From Gemmatimonadaceae bacterium (GTDB taxonomy: Bacteria > Gemmatimonadota > Gemmatimonadetes > Gemmatimonadales > Gemmatimonadaceae), in assembly GCA_019752115.1 (NCBI GenBank), contig JAIEMN010000020.1, forward strand, positions 1 through 64,000: a DNA stretch of 64,000 nt. The letters are read 5' to 3'. The notes beneath the pieces were generated by a model that searched no databases, was not told where the DNA came from, and worked only from the letters and a program-made list of their open reading frames with translations. Of the stretch, positions 25,097-34,689 are shown piece by piece; within the stretch, counting starts at the first letter, position 1; each line of letters begins with the position of its first letter. A program made the position numbers and the translations under genes.

Positions 25097-25933
25097 ATGC
25101 CACACAACCTGCGCCACGCCACGGTAACCCATCGCGGCTGTCCGCTGCACTACGTGGTGCGTGGCGACACGCACACGAACACCGTGCTGCTGCTGCAGTG
25201 TGTGGGCGCCCAGGGCGAGGCGTGGCGACCGCAGGCCGAGTTTCTCGCGCAGACGTATCGCACGATCACCGTGGATAATCGCGGCATGGCGCAGAGCGTC
25301 CCGGCATCAGCGCCGATCACGGTGGCGCAGATGGCCGAAGACGCGCGCGTGATCCTCGACGCCGAGGGGATCACGCGCGCTCATGTCGTGGGGCACTCGC
25401 TCGGCGGACCGGTCGCCATGCAGCTCGCGCTCGACGCGCCCGACCGCGTGGCGAGCCTGGCGCTGCTCTGCACCTTTGCGAATGGGCGCGCAGCGGCGCC
25501 GCTCACGTGGCGCATGCTGTCGCTAGGCGCTCGCACCCGCATCGGCTCGCGCGCGAGTCGCCGTCGCGCCTTCCTCGGGCTCATCGCGCCCCCGGGTCGG
25601 ATCGACGAGTTCGCGGCGCGCGCCGACCGGCTCGCCGAGCTGTTCGGTCATGATCTCGCGGATCAGCCGGCCATCGCCAATGCGCAGCTGGCCGCGATGC
25701 GGGCCTGTGATCTCACCGTCCGCCTGCGCGAGTTGAGCGGTCGGCCGGTACTCGTCGCCAGTGCCGCGTGGGATCCCATCGCGCCACCGGCACTGGGGCG
25801 CGCGCTCGCGGCGGCGATCCCCGGCGCGACCTATCGCGAGGTGGTTGACGCGTCGCACGGCTGGCCGCTCACGCACGTCGACGAGGTGAACGCCCTGCTG
25901 AGCGCCCACGTCGAACGCGGCGCGCGCGGTTAA
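25097..25933 (+). CDS. Alpha/beta hydrolase
   Basis: The 278-residue cytoplasmic protein belongs to the alpha/beta hydrolase superfamily. The nucleophile elbow is GHSLGG, with DNRGMAQSVP upstream, and the likely acid Asp and His are in SAAWDPIAPP and DASHGWPL. The closest groups by eye are 3-oxoadipate enol-lactonase-like and general esterases; the substrate cannot be inferred. It follows the fusion gene by 11 bases. Its stop codon overlaps the stop of the convergent kinase gene within TTAA (25930-25933). Confidence 0.88.
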   Translation: MPHNLRHATVTHRGCPLHYVVRGDTHTNTVLLLQCVGAQGEAWRPQAEFLAQTYRTITVDNRGMAQSVPASAPITVAQMAEDARVILDAEGITRAHVVGHSLGGPVAMQLALDAPDRVASLALLCTFANGRAAAPLTWRMLSLGARTRIGSRASRRRAFLGLIAPPGRIDEFAARADRLAELFGHDLADQPAIANAQLAAMRACDLTVRLRELSGRPVLVASAAWDPIAPPALGRALAAAIPGATYREVVDASHGWPLTHVDEVNALLSAHVERGARG

Positions 25934-26541
25934 TCCCGCTGCTGGTACGGAATCTCGGGAAAGGGCGGCAGTCCCGCGGCGGCGATCACCGCCAGCAACC
26001 CTTCGCGCGTATGGAACTCCATGCCGTCGCGATCCACGAGCACCGCGCCCGGATAGTGACGCGCCAACCGCCGGAACTCGGCGTCGATGAGACGGAAACG
26101 CTCTACCATCCGCTCCACTTCCTCGAAGGGGCGGCGCCGCCAGCGGATGTGCTTTTCGATCGTCTGCGTGCTCGACGTCAGCACGATCGTGCAATCCGGG
26201 CTCCACGCCTCCCCCAGGCGCACCACGTCGCGCAGCGCCTCGTGGACCTCGGCCGGATACTCGGCGATATGGGCCTCGAGCGTGATCTGCGCCCCCTCGA
26301 TCAGTACCACGGCCTCGGGGCTGTCGTGTGACGCCGCATGCCGGTAGTTCGCGTCGTACAACCGCGCGAAGTACTCGGTGACGCCCACGGGATTCCGCCC
26401 GGCTTCGATGTCGGCGAGCACCTGCGGATCCCACACACCCTGCTCCCCTTCGCCGTACGAGCCGTTGCGATACAGATCGCCCAGCTGACGCACGAGCGTA
26501 CTCTTGCCGATCCCGGGACCGCCCACGATGGCCACTCGCAT
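25930..26541 (-). CDS. P-loop kinase, deoxynucleoside-kinase-like
   Basis: The 203-residue protein starts MRVAIVGGPGIGKST, a Walker A motif. A lid-type segment, IRWRRRPFEEVERMVERFRLI, resembles the Arg-rich lid of deoxynucleoside kinases, and LIEGAQ may be the Walker B equivalent. The overall size fits small nucleoside or nucleotide kinases. A NadR-like nucleoside kinase is an alternative. It starts 7 bases after proC, with which it is probably cotranscribed. Confidence 0.7.
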   Translation of the reverse strand: MRVAIVGGPGIGKSTLVRQLGDLYRNGSYGEGEQGVWDPQVLADIEAGRNPVGVTEYFARLYDANYRHAASHDSPEAVVLIEGAQITLEAHIAEYPAEVHEALRDVVRLGEAWSPDCTIVLTSSTQTIEKHIRWRRRPFEEVERMVERFRLIDAEFRRLARHYPGAVLVDRDGMEFHTREGLLAVIAAAGLPPFPEIPYQQRD

Positions 26542-26548
26542 GGGCGGC

Positions 26549-27388
26549 CTACTTCCCCAGTCCGGCGGCGACCTTCGTGGTCGTTTCGATCGTCCGGGCG
26601 AGCACCGAGCGCGCGCGACCGTCTTCGAGCACCATCAGGCCGGCAATCGTGCAGCCGCCGGGCGTGGTGACGTCGTCCTTGAGTGCCGCCGGATGCTTGC
26701 CGGTGGTGAGCACCATCTCGGCGGCCCCGAGCGTCATGCGCGTCACGAGCTCCAGCGCCGCGGCGCGAGGCAGCCCGACACTCACGGCGCCATCGGTGAG
26801 CGCTTCGAGCACCACGTAGAGAAAAGCCGGACCGCTCGCCGAGACCGCGGTCACGGCGTCGAGATGCCGCTCCTCGAGCGTGAGGCAGGTGCCCACGCTG
26901 GCAAAGATGGCGCGGGCGGTCGTGAGATCGGCGTCGCTGGCGTGCGTGCCGCGCGACAGCACGGTGCACCCTTTGCGGATCTGTGACGCGGTGTTCGGCA
27001 TCGCGCGAATGACCGGGGTGCCGGCCGGCAGGCGCGCTTCCATGCTGCCGATCGTCACACCGGCCGCAATGGAGAGCACCAGCGGCCACGGCGCTGCCGC
27101 CCGCACCCGCGCGAGCGTGTCGAGCACCTCCGGCACATCCTTGGGCTTCACGCAGATCAGCACCACATCGGCCTGCGCCAGCGCGGCGGCCGCGTCCGTA
27201 GCCGTCGCGCCGGGAATGCGGGCGGCCAGGCGCTCCGCCGCTTCCCAATGCACATCCACGATGGACAGCGTGGCCTGCGGAAACACGCCGGCGTCGGCAA
27301 GGCCCCCGGCGATGGCGGACCCCATCGTCCCCGCCCCGATCAGGGCCAGACGACGACCGGCAAGCACGCTGGTGTGACCCTCGGACAT
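26549..27388 (-). CDS. proC: Pyrroline-5-carboxylate reductase
   Basis: The 279-residue protein has the N-terminal NAD(P)-binding Rossmann motif (LALIGAGTMGSAIAGGL). It also has the ProC segments CVKPKDV, VIRAMPNTASQIRKG, DAVTAVSASGPAFLY and the C-terminal signature VTTPGGCTIAGLMVLEDG. It reduces 1-pyrroline-5-carboxylate to L-proline in the cytoplasm, the last step of proline synthesis. The usual length is about 270. The Met at 27388 is preferred over one 11 codons upstream, but neither has a clear ribosome-binding site. The P-loop kinase gene follows. Confidence 0.95.
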   Translation of the reverse strand: MSEGHTSVLAGRRLALIGAGTMGSAIAGGLADAGVFPQATLSIVDVHWEAAERLAARIPGATATDAAAALAQADVVLICVKPKDVPEVLDTLARVRAAAPWPLVLSIAAGVTIGSMEARLPAGTPVIRAMPNTASQIRKGCTVLSRGTHASDADLTTARAIFASVGTCLTLEERHLDAVTAVSASGPAFLYVVLEALTDGAVSVGLPRAAALELVTRMTLGAAEMVLTTGKHPAALKDDVTTPGGCTIAGLMVLEDGRARSVLARTIETTTKVAAGLGK

Positions 27389-27481
27389 GGCAGCGGGAGT
27401 TCGAAGAAGGTGGTGCGACACACGCGTCGGCAGACGCCTTTCGGGATGTTAAGCGATTGCCACGGCGAATGCAGGCGCCGC

Positions 27482-29566
27482 TCAGGGCGTGACACGATAG
27501 CGGGCAAACCATCCCAGCGTCGTCGTTACCTTGGCCGCTTCGTGACTCGGGCGGCGCCGGATGCCATGCGGTTCCTCGGGCACCCGCACGAGCGCCGATT
27601 CGACGCCGAGCATCTTGAGCGCCTTGTAGTACTGGATCGATTCGCTCATCGGCGTCCGATCGTCTTCTTCGCCGGTCATGATGAGCGTCGGCGTTTTCAC
27701 CTGCTTCACGACCGAGAGGAGTGATCGCTGATCGTAGTTCGCCATGTGATCCCACGGCAATCCCGGGAACCAGGTGCGCGAGGTGTTCGGCGCGATATCA
27801 CTCGTCAGGTTGAACGATTCCCAGTTGATCACCGGATAGAGCGCGGCGGCGGCGCGGTAGCGCGTGCTATGCCCGATGAGCCAGGCCGTCAGCACGCCGC
27901 CGCCGCTCCCGCCGGTCACGAACAGATTGGTCGTATCCACGATGCCACGCGCGATCACCGCGTTCACACCCGACTCGAGATCGAAGCGATCATCGCCGGG
28001 ATAGGTGTGGTGGATCTTCATCGCAAACGCTTCACCGTAGCTCGTGCTGCCGCGCGGGTTCACATACAGCACGAGGTAGCCCTGGGCCGCCATCATCTGC
28101 TTCTCTTCGTCGAAGCGGCTGCCGTAGTTGAGGAACGGCCCGCCGTGAATTTCGAGGATGAGCGGATACTTCCGGGCGGGATCAAAGTTGGGTGGCTTCA
28201 CGAGCCACCCTTGAATGCGCAGCTGGTCCTTCGACGACGGATACCAGAACTCTTCCACGGCACCGAGCGTGCGCGTGGCGAGCAGATCGGCATTGAGCGC
28301 GGTCACCGTGCGCGGCGCCTGTCCCGGCGCCGCCACGCCCACGTCACTCGGGCGGGTGGGCGTGCTCAGTGTGTACGCCACCACCCCGGTCTTGGAGACG
28401 CTGAAGCTGCTGTTCGCCCCGTACGCCGAATGCCCTTCGCCCAGATCGCGGGCGACCTCCTTCACCGTGCCGTTCAGCGCAATCTGCAGCACGCGCGTGT
28501 TCCCTTCGACGTCGCAGCGCACGTAGAGCGACTGCCCATCCGCCGCCCACACCGGCGAATCCACGTTGCGATCGATCGTGGCCGTGAGCGACCGGCGCCC
28601 GCTGCCGTCGCGCCGCATCACGTACAGCTGCGTATTGGTGAAGCTCGCCCCGGTGTCGTCGAAGCCGGTCCACGCGATCATCGCACCATCGGGCGACACC
28701 ACCGGCGACGCATCCGGGCCATAGCGCCGGGTGAGACGCCGCATCGCGCCGGTGGCGACCGTCACCGCGTACAGCTCGGTCTCGCGCGAGTGCAGCTCGG
28801 GGTTCGTGTCGCGCCGCGCCGGCAGAATGAGCTCACGCCCATCCGGTGTCCACGCGAGCGACCCGGGCGCGTAGTTGGTGCCGCCGTGGTCATAGTCGCC
28901 CTGCGTCACCTGGCGCGGCGCACCGCCCTGCACCGACACCACGAAGGCATGCATGAACGCGCGCGGCAGTTCACCCACGCCGTCGTACCGGAAGGTGAGG
29001 CGATCCGTCACCTTGGGGGGTGCGGCCCACGTCGCGCCGGGTGGCGGCGTGAGCGGCGTGCCGATCACCAGCGGCGCCGACGGCACCAGCGCGAGATACG
29101 CGATCTGGGCGCCATCAGCGCTCCACGACGCACCACTCGGCGGCGTCGCGCCATCGGTGAGGCGCACCTCGGTCCCCGTGGCGATGGTGATCGCATGCAG
29201 CTGCGGGCGCCCCGACCGATTGGAGACGTACAGGAGACGCGTGCCATCCGGTGACCAGCGTGGCGCCGTTTCCACGTACGCGCCCGTCGTCAACGCCCGC
29301 GACGACGACCCGTCGGTCTTCACGAGCCAGATGTTGCTCTTGCGGCTGTCGGTCTGCACGTCGCTCCAGCGCCGCACGAACGCGATCCACTGCCCATCCG
29401 GACTGATCTGCGGATCACCGGCGTACACCATCGCGAACACATCCATCGGCGCGAGCGGCGTGCGCTGCGCCGAGAGCGTGGCCACGGCGCCCAGCGCGGC
29501 GACCAGCGCCGCAACCGGAAGAACGAGGGCGCGGCGCACTGCGCGCGCGGAACGGAGAGCGGGCAT
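27482..29566 (-). CDS. S9-family prolyl oligopeptidase-like peptidase, exported
   Basis: The 694-residue protein has a Sec signal peptide (MPALRSARAVRRALVLPVAALVAALGAVATLSAQ). The N-terminal half is a WD40-like propeller (TolB-type repeats such as PRWSPDGTRLLYVSNRSG). The C-terminal catalytic domain has the nucleophile Ser554 in GGSGGG, Asp in GEEDDRTP and His in EEPHGI. It fits acylaminoacyl- or dipeptidyl-peptidase-like S9 enzymes that degrade peptides in the periplasm. The start is set by the signal peptide. SET-domain and DMT genes lie upstream on the same strand with gaps of 31 and 9 bases. Confidence 0.93.
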   Translation of the reverse strand: MPALRSARAVRRALVLPVAALVAALGAVATLSAQRTPLAPMDVFAMVYAGDPQISPDGQWIAFVRRWSDVQTDSRKSNIWLVKTDGSSSRALTTGAYVETAPRWSPDGTRLLYVSNRSGRPQLHAITIATGTEVRLTDGATPPSGASWSADGAQIAYLALVPSAPLVIGTPLTPPPGATWAAPPKVTDRLTFRYDGVGELPRAFMHAFVVSVQGGAPRQVTQGDYDHGGTNYAPGSLAWTPDGRELILPARRDTNPELHSRETELYAVTVATGAMRRLTRRYGPDASPVVSPDGAMIAWTGFDDTGASFTNTQLYVMRRDGSGRRSLTATIDRNVDSPVWAADGQSLYVRCDVEGNTRVLQIALNGTVKEVARDLGEGHSAYGANSSFSVSKTGVVAYTLSTPTRPSDVGVAAPGQAPRTVTALNADLLATRTLGAVEEFWYPSSKDQLRIQGWLVKPPNFDPARKYPLILEIHGGPFLNYGSRFDEEKQMMAAQGYLVLYVNPRGSTSYGEAFAMKIHHTYPGDDRFDLESGVNAVIARGIVDTTNLFVTGGSGGGVLTAWLIGHSTRYRAAAALYPVINWESFNLTSDIAPNTSRTWFPGLPWDHMANYDQRSLLSVVKQVKTPTLIMTGEEDDRTPMSESIQYYKALKMLGVESALVRVPEEPHGIRRRPSHEAAKVTTTLGWFARYRVTP

Positions 29567-29597
29567 GAGCGGCTCGGGCAGGAGCGGAGAGAGGGAA

Positions 29598-30023
29598 CTA
29601 CGGCGTGTCCGTGTCGTCGACCAGCTCGCCGTAGTCCACGAGAAGTTCCTCGCCCATCGCGATATCGCGCAAGGCTTCGAAGTAGGCGCCGTCATCGACC
29701 GACACCACATTCGGTGTGTCGCTGTGGTTCAGGAACAGGGAGCAGTCGAGCCGCCGGAAACCGTCGCGCGGCACCCAGTAGGTCGTCTCGTCGTACAGGC
29801 AGTAGTTCTCGACCAGCGCGCGCACATGCGGTGGTTCGGCGTCGATCAGCGCGCGCGGGACCGCCACGAACTCGTCGTCGGCACCTGGCGGGGAGAACAT
29901 GTCGCGACACCCTTTGGGAATATCCCGAATGGCGAACACGCCGACGCCGGCGATGGGGGACGGGCGGAGCATCACGTAACTCTGTCCGCGCAGCGCACGA
30001 AGAAAGTCCGCCGGATTGGTCAT
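29598..30023 (-). CDS. SET-domain protein, predicted lysine methyltransferase
   Basis: The 141-residue protein is almost only a SET domain: GVGVFAIRDIPKG at the N-terminal side, FLNHSDTPNVV (the N-H-S substrate and cofactor motif) and GEELLVDYGE (pseudoknot motif). These are the residues that bind S-adenosylmethionine and form the active site. Pre-SET and post-SET zinc clusters are absent, as in small bacterial SET proteins. The target is unknown; a bacterial protein lysine is the natural guess. It lies between an S9 peptidase and a DMT transporter gene, probably in one transcript. Confidence 0.85.
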   Translation of the reverse strand: MTNPADFLRALRGQSYVMLRPSPIAGVGVFAIRDIPKGCRDMFSPPGADDEFVAVPRALIDAEPPHVRALVENYCLYDETTYWVPRDGFRRLDCSLFLNHSDTPNVVSVDDGAYFEALRDIAMGEELLVDYGELVDDTDTP

Positions 30024-30032
30024 GCGAGGAAT

Positions 30033-30926
30033 CTACCGTCGCGTAGCCAGCTGAATGCCCGTGATCACCAACACCAGCGCACCCGCGAGCGTGAGGGTGA
30101 CCGGCTCGCCGAGCAGCACCACCCCCAGCGCAATCGCCGTGATGGGATTGAGGGCCAGAAACACCGCCACCCGACTGGGCGTCGAGCGCCGCAGCGCGAG
30201 TCCCCACAGACCAAAACCCACCGCGCCACCGAGGGTGCCGAGAAACAGCACCGCGGCCCAGCCACTTGGTGTGATCGTGCGCGTGTGCGCCCCAAGTCCC
30301 TGCCAGAGCGCGAGCGGCGCCAGCGCGATCGTGCCAGCGAGCATCGACTGCCCGGTGATCACCGCCGAGGAGTATTTGAGGAGCAGCGGGCGCGACCACA
30401 CGTTGTAGATCGCGCCGCAGAGGACCGTGGTGCCCACTTCGGCGTAGCCAATCCAGCGCGGTCCATCACCAGCCACCGCTGCCGTCGTGTGCCACGGCAG
30501 CGCGAGCGCGATGCCACCCAGCGCCAGCAGCTGGCCAATGACAATGCGTGCCGTCAGTCGCTCGGTGCCACGCGCGGCGCTGAGCGCGAGCGTCACGAGC
30601 GGATTGGTCGCCACGATGAGCGCCACCGTGGCCGCGGGGAGATGCGTCAGCGACGCGCTGAAGCTCCACGGAAAGACTCCGAAGAAGAGCGCGCCCAGCA
30701 GGGCGAGCTGGGCGCGATCGGCCCCGGGCATCGCGGGAAAGGCGCGACGCCCCAGCATGCCCAGCACGCACGTCGTCGCGATGACGTACCGCAGGAACGC
30801 GAGAATGACCGGCGTGGTCTGCGGGACAACGAAGCGCGTCACGACCACCGACGCACCGAAGCAAATGCAGGCGACGGTGGCGGCGAGGGTGGCGGAGCGC
30901 GAGGCGCTGCGGTCGGAATCGGTCAT
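30033..30926 (-). CDS. EamA/DMT-superfamily transporter
   Basis: The 297-residue membrane protein has about ten hydrophobic helices in two EamA halves. The second half carries the typical end GVVLLGEPVTLTLAGALVLVITGIQL. Family members export amino acids or other small metabolites across the inner membrane. The substrate is not predictable. It is the first gene of a likely DMT-SET-S9 run, with 9 bases to the SET gene. The hairpin at 30995-31021 ends the large operon just before its start. Confidence 0.9.
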   Translation of the reverse strand: MTDSDRSASRSATLAATVACICFGASVVVTRFVVPQTTPVILAFLRYVIATTCVLGMLGRRAFPAMPGADRAQLALLGALFFGVFPWSFSASLTHLPAATVALIVATNPLVTLALSAARGTERLTARIVIGQLLALGGIALALPWHTTAAVAGDGPRWIGYAEVGTTVLCGAIYNVWSRPLLLKYSSAVITGQSMLAGTIALAPLALWQGLGAHTRTITPSGWAAVLFLGTLGGAVGFGLWGLALRRSTPSRVAVFLALNPITAIALGVVLLGEPVTLTLAGALVLVITGIQLATRR

Positions 30927-30994
30927 GCCCGGAGGAAGCTACCCGCGGAACGGCCTGGGGCGATGTCGTTGGCCATGATTCGCCACACCACGCG

Positions 30995-31021
30995 GGAGCC
31001 GCCATCCCTCAGGGCGGCTCC
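30995..31021 (-). terminator. Hairpin at the end of the giant operon
   Basis: GGAGCCGCC (30995-31003) and GGCGGCTCC (31013-31021) form a 9-bp stem that spans the stop codon of the RCC1 lipoprotein gene. No T run follows, so it may slow rather than fully end transcription. Confidence 0.45.
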
Positions 31022-34000
31022 TTCACATACGTCGGCGTCAGGGCGTTGTTCTCCAATCCGTTGCCGATTTCCCCCGTCAGTCCGTACCCCCAGCACATGA
31101 CACGACTGGTCGCGGCCACCAGACCGCAGGTGGTGTGCACTTGCGTCCAGATTTGCGAGAAGCCGGGATCGAAGGCCAGGCGCACCGGTGTGGTCCGATC
31201 GTTCGTCGTCCCATCGCCCAGCTGCCCGTAGCTGTTCGAACCCCAGCAGTACGTGTCGCCTCCCACGATGGCGCAGGCGTGATTCTCGCCCATCGCCACC
31301 CAGCTGATGGAACCACTCGTGGGGAACGTCACGCGCGTGGGGCGTGACACCGTGCCCGAGATCCCCGTACCCGTTGCCCCGTAACCATTCGGCCCCCAGC
31401 AGTAGAGCGCCGAGTTGGCGGCGTTGCGCAGGCACGACGCATCGAACCCGGTCACGAGGCCCGTCGTGGGTACCGCGTCGGGGAAGGCGATCGCGGTCGG
31501 GGTGCGCACCGCGGCCGTGGAGGTCCCACCATTGCCCACCGACCAGGCGATGCCCCAGCAGTAGAGCCCGGACGCCAACGCGCACGTGTGGTTGTAGCCC
31601 GGCGCGACATCCGTCACGCCGCTCAGACTCACCGCCACGGGCGAGTTGACCCAAGGGGTCACCGTTGACGTGGCCTGTCCGTAGCTGTTCAACCCCCAAC
31701 AGTACAGCGTGTTGTCGGCAATCGCGCACGCGGCCCCGTTGCCGGCCGCAATCTTCTGATAGCTGCCAGCATTCAACAGCACACGCGTCGGGACCAGCGC
31801 GTCGTTAAAGGTGCCGTCGCCGACCTGACCAAATCCGTTGGAACCCCAGCACCAGAACCCGGTCTGCGTCCCCGAGGCAATCGCGCAGTGCGTCGCCTGC
31901 CCGGGACCCATCGTGAACGTTGTGCCCGCGGGGACCTGAACCGGAGAACGGTAGGCCGCACGGGTGCGCGTCCCATTGCCAAGCTGCCCGCTGGAGTTCG
32001 CCCCCCAGCAGACGAGCGTATTGCCGGAGAGGCGTTTGGCACACAGCGTGTACAGCGCCGACACCTGCATCGCGTCCACCGCCGACGGCCCCGACGACGT
32101 CACGGTGACGTTCACCGTGAGGCGCACCGCCCCCGGCGGGCCCTTTGCCGTGGGGGCATCGATGTCGATGAGATACGTGTACGTTCCCGCGGCCGCGTCC
32201 GGCGTGGCGAGCACGGCCACGGAGTCATTGCCGCACTTGGCCACCGACAGCGCCGGTGCGCCGGCCGGCACGCTGACGATCGTGCAGCGGGCGGCATTGA
32301 GTTCACTGCGCGGGTACGTCGTGGGACTGCCGATCGGCACCTGCGCCCCCAGCGCCACCGCGCCGCGTACCGCGGCTCCACCGAAGGTGGCCGACAGGTT
32401 GAGCGTCGAGGGCTCGAGCAGCAGATCCGCCGGAAATGCCGTCTGCTGGACCCGCAGACGCACGGAGTCCGCCGCATTCGCGGCGATCACCCAGACCGAT
32501 GCCCGATCGGTCCCGTTGAAGTTCGCCGGACTCACATTCACTACCAGCGAGTCAGCGCACCGCTCCACGGTGACCCACGGCGTATTGGATTCGCCGAGAC
32601 GCACCCGACACGTCAAGGCGCCCAGCGCGGCATCGCTCAATCCGTTCACGTCACGGATGTCGATGGCGCGGCGAACCGAAGGGCCGTCGCTCCAATTGCG
32701 TACTGAAATCGAATCCTGCGACAGCCCGAGTACCGCGATTGGCGTGCCGCCGCCACCACCCTGCGTGACCGTCTGCTGGACACTCAGGCGTACGGAATCC
32801 CTGGCGTTCGCCGCGAGCACCCACACGGACGCGGTGGTGGTACCGGCGTAATTGGTGCCGGGATCCACGCGCACCACCAGCGAGTCGGCGCACCGGACCA
32901 CTGTCAGCCACCCGCTCTCATCGGTGTAGCGTGGCGCCCGACAGGTGATGGCCCCGAGTGCCGCATCACCGAGCCCATTCACCTCCAGAATGTCCACCGC
33001 GCGCTGGACCGCTGCGCCGTTGGTGGTCGTGCGCACGTCGAGTGTATCCGGCGACAACCCGATAGTGGGGAACGGTCCCGCGTCGAGCAGAATGGGCACG
33101 TCGGCCGGCAGCACCCCCGCCTGCGTGGACGTCACGCGCAGGGTGGCCGAGTACATCCCGGTCGGCAGGGCGCCACGGTTGACGCGGTAGGCGAGCGCGT
33201 ACCCCGTCTCCGTGCGCGTCAGCACGACCGTGGAGATCCAACCGGTGGGCTGGCCCGGGGCGTATGTCACCGCAACCGACAGCCCCGACAGCGTGCCGCC
33301 CCCGCCGTTGCTGATACTCAGGGTATCGGCGTACAGCCCCGAGTCGCGCACGCTCGGCACGTGATTCCACCGGCGAGTGCCGGCCGGCAGCACACGAATG
33401 ACCGGGATGTCTGCAACCGTCGCGTTCAGGCGCAGGATCAGGCGTTTCGGCGAATTGCTGGCCAGGGAGCCGGAGACGTCCACGTAGGAACGTTGCGTGT
33501 ACGCGCGCCCCTGCCCGGTAAGGTCCGGGGCGGTAGCCGTGATGCGCACCACGCCACCACAGCTCTCGAGCGTGGCCCACCCGGCCGTCCCGCCGATATC
33601 GGTGATCGCGCTGCACGAGATGGTCCCCAGCGTCGACGGCGCCGCGCCGCCCGCATCCACGACCTCGGTCTGCGCGCTCACCTTCGCGCCCAGCACGGGC
33701 ATCGTCACCACGATTGATTCCGGCTGGAACGCGAGACGCGGCTGTGCCACCGGCAACGACACCGTGACCTGTGCACCACCGGAGATCGTACCGGTGGAGG
33801 CGGCAATGGTCGCGGTGCCGTCGCCCACCGCCGTCACGAGGCCGGTGGGCGACACGATCGCGACCGAGGGATTGGAGCTGGTCCACGCAAATGCCGCGAC
33901 GTTCACCACGCCGCCCAACAGGTCACGCGCCACCGCCGTCAGCGGCGCGCTCTGACCGATGGCGGTGAACGCCAGCGTGGCGGGCGTGACGGTGACCGTC

Positions 34001-34689
34001 GCGACGGGCCGCACGAGGGCCGTGGCCGTGAAGGTCACGCTGCCGAAGTTGGGCGCGCTCGCCAGCAAGGTCTGCGCACCGGCGCTGTTGCCCAGCGTCC
34101 AGCTGGTGGTCGCTTCCCCGTTCACGTCGGTGGGGGCGCTCGCCGGTGTGGCACTGCCCGAAGGGGTCGTGAACGTGATGGTGACATTGGCCAGTGGTGC
34201 ACCATCCGCGCGCACCGCGCGCACGCGCAGGAGCGTGGACAGCGTGGCCCCGAACAGGCCGGTCTGCGCATCACCGGCAACGCGCTCGAGCCGTTGGGTG
34301 CCCGCCGGCGTCACCGTTACCGGCACGCCGACCTGCAGCGCGCCGACCGCCGCGCGCAGCACCCCCTGGCCAGGCGTCACACCGGTCACCTCACCCGTGC
34401 TGCTCACGGTGAACACCGCCGGCGCACTCGATTGATAGCTCAGTGTGAGATCCGACGGCACGGCGATTGACTGCCCCGCGCCGTCTAGCAGCTGCGCGGT
34501 TACGCGTCGCGTCGTGCCGGCGGTCAGCGACACACTCGGCGCATCGAGACGCAGCGCCTTCGGTGTCCCCGAGCCCGTACGGGCGCCCCCGTCAATGAGC
34601 AGATCCTTGCAGGACGCCGTCAGCATCAGCGCCGCGGCGCTGCACACGAGACGGCGCCACGCGGTGGCGGAGCGAAGGAGACGGCGCAT
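31009..34689 (-). CDS. Large lipoprotein: Ig-like domains, BACON-like repeats and seven RCC1 blades
   Basis: The 1226-residue protein has lipobox LTASC (Cys27). Three Ig-like units (Big_2/Big_1 type) span about 45-310. Four repeats of about 100 residues follow; two are very alike (LSPDTLDVRTTTNGAAVQR and LSQDSISVRNWSDGPSVRR) and resemble BACON-type domains. Residues about 880-1226 hold seven RCC1 repeats, each with CWGxNxxGQxGxGT and a conserved extra Cys, which would make one complete seven-bladed propeller. In bacteria such propellers serve in binding or surface display. It is last in the five-gene operon and its start shares one base with the stop of the barrel gene. Confidence 0.88.
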   Translation of the reverse strand: MRRLLRSATAWRRLVCSAAALMLTASCKDLLIDGGARTGSGTPKALRLDAPSVSLTAGTTRRVTAQLLDGAGQSIAVPSDLTLSYQSSAPAVFTVSSTGEVTGVTPGQGVLRAAVGALQVGVPVTVTPAGTQRLERVAGDAQTGLFGATLSTLLRVRAVRADGAPLANVTITFTTPSGSATPASAPTDVNGEATTSWTLGNSAGAQTLLASAPNFGSVTFTATALVRPVATVTVTPATLAFTAIGQSAPLTAVARDLLGGVVNVAAFAWTSSNPSVAIVSPTGLVTAVGDGTATIAASTGTISGGAQVTVSLPVAQPRLAFQPESIVVTMPVLGAKVSAQTEVVDAGGAAPSTLGTISCSAITDIGGTAGWATLESCGGVVRITATAPDLTGQGRAYTQRSYVDVSGSLASNSPKRLILRLNATVADIPVIRVLPAGTRRWNHVPSVRDSGLYADTLSISNGGGGTLSGLSVAVTYAPGQPTGWISTVVLTRTETGYALAYRVNRGALPTGMYSATLRVTSTQAGVLPADVPILLDAGPFPTIGLSPDTLDVRTTTNGAAVQRAVDILEVNGLGDAALGAITCRAPRYTDESGWLTVVRCADSLVVRVDPGTNYAGTTTASVWVLAANARDSVRLSVQQTVTQGGGGGTPIAVLGLSQDSISVRNWSDGPSVRRAIDIRDVNGLSDAALGALTCRVRLGESNTPWVTVERCADSLVVNVSPANFNGTDRASVWVIAANAADSVRLRVQQTAFPADLLLEPSTLNLSATFGGAAVRGAVALGAQVPIGSPTTYPRSELNAARCTIVSVPAGAPALSVAKCGNDSVAVLATPDAAAGTYTYLIDIDAPTAKGPPGAVRLTVNVTVTSSGPSAVDAMQVSALYTLCAKRLSGNTLVCWGANSSGQLGNGTRTRAAYRSPVQVPAGTTFTMGPGQATHCAIASGTQTGFWCWGSNGFGQVGDGTFNDALVPTRVLLNAGSYQKIAAGNGAACAIADNTLYCWGLNSYGQATSTVTPWVNSPVAVSLSGVTDVAPGYNHTCALASGLYCWGIAWSVGNGGTSTAAVRTPTAIAFPDAVPTTGLVTGFDASCLRNAANSALYCWGPNGYGATGTGISGTVSRPTRVTFPTSGSISWVAMGENHACAIVGGDTYCWGSNSYGQLGDGTTNDRTTPVRLAFDPGFSQIWTQVHTTCGLVAATSRVMCWGYGLTGEIGNGLENNALTPTYVKEPP

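Noticed and set aside
22962-25103. 713-residue open frame opposite the amidase-hydrolase fusion
   Set aside because: Composition typical of a shadow frame; the fusion on the plus strand has two recognisable domains.
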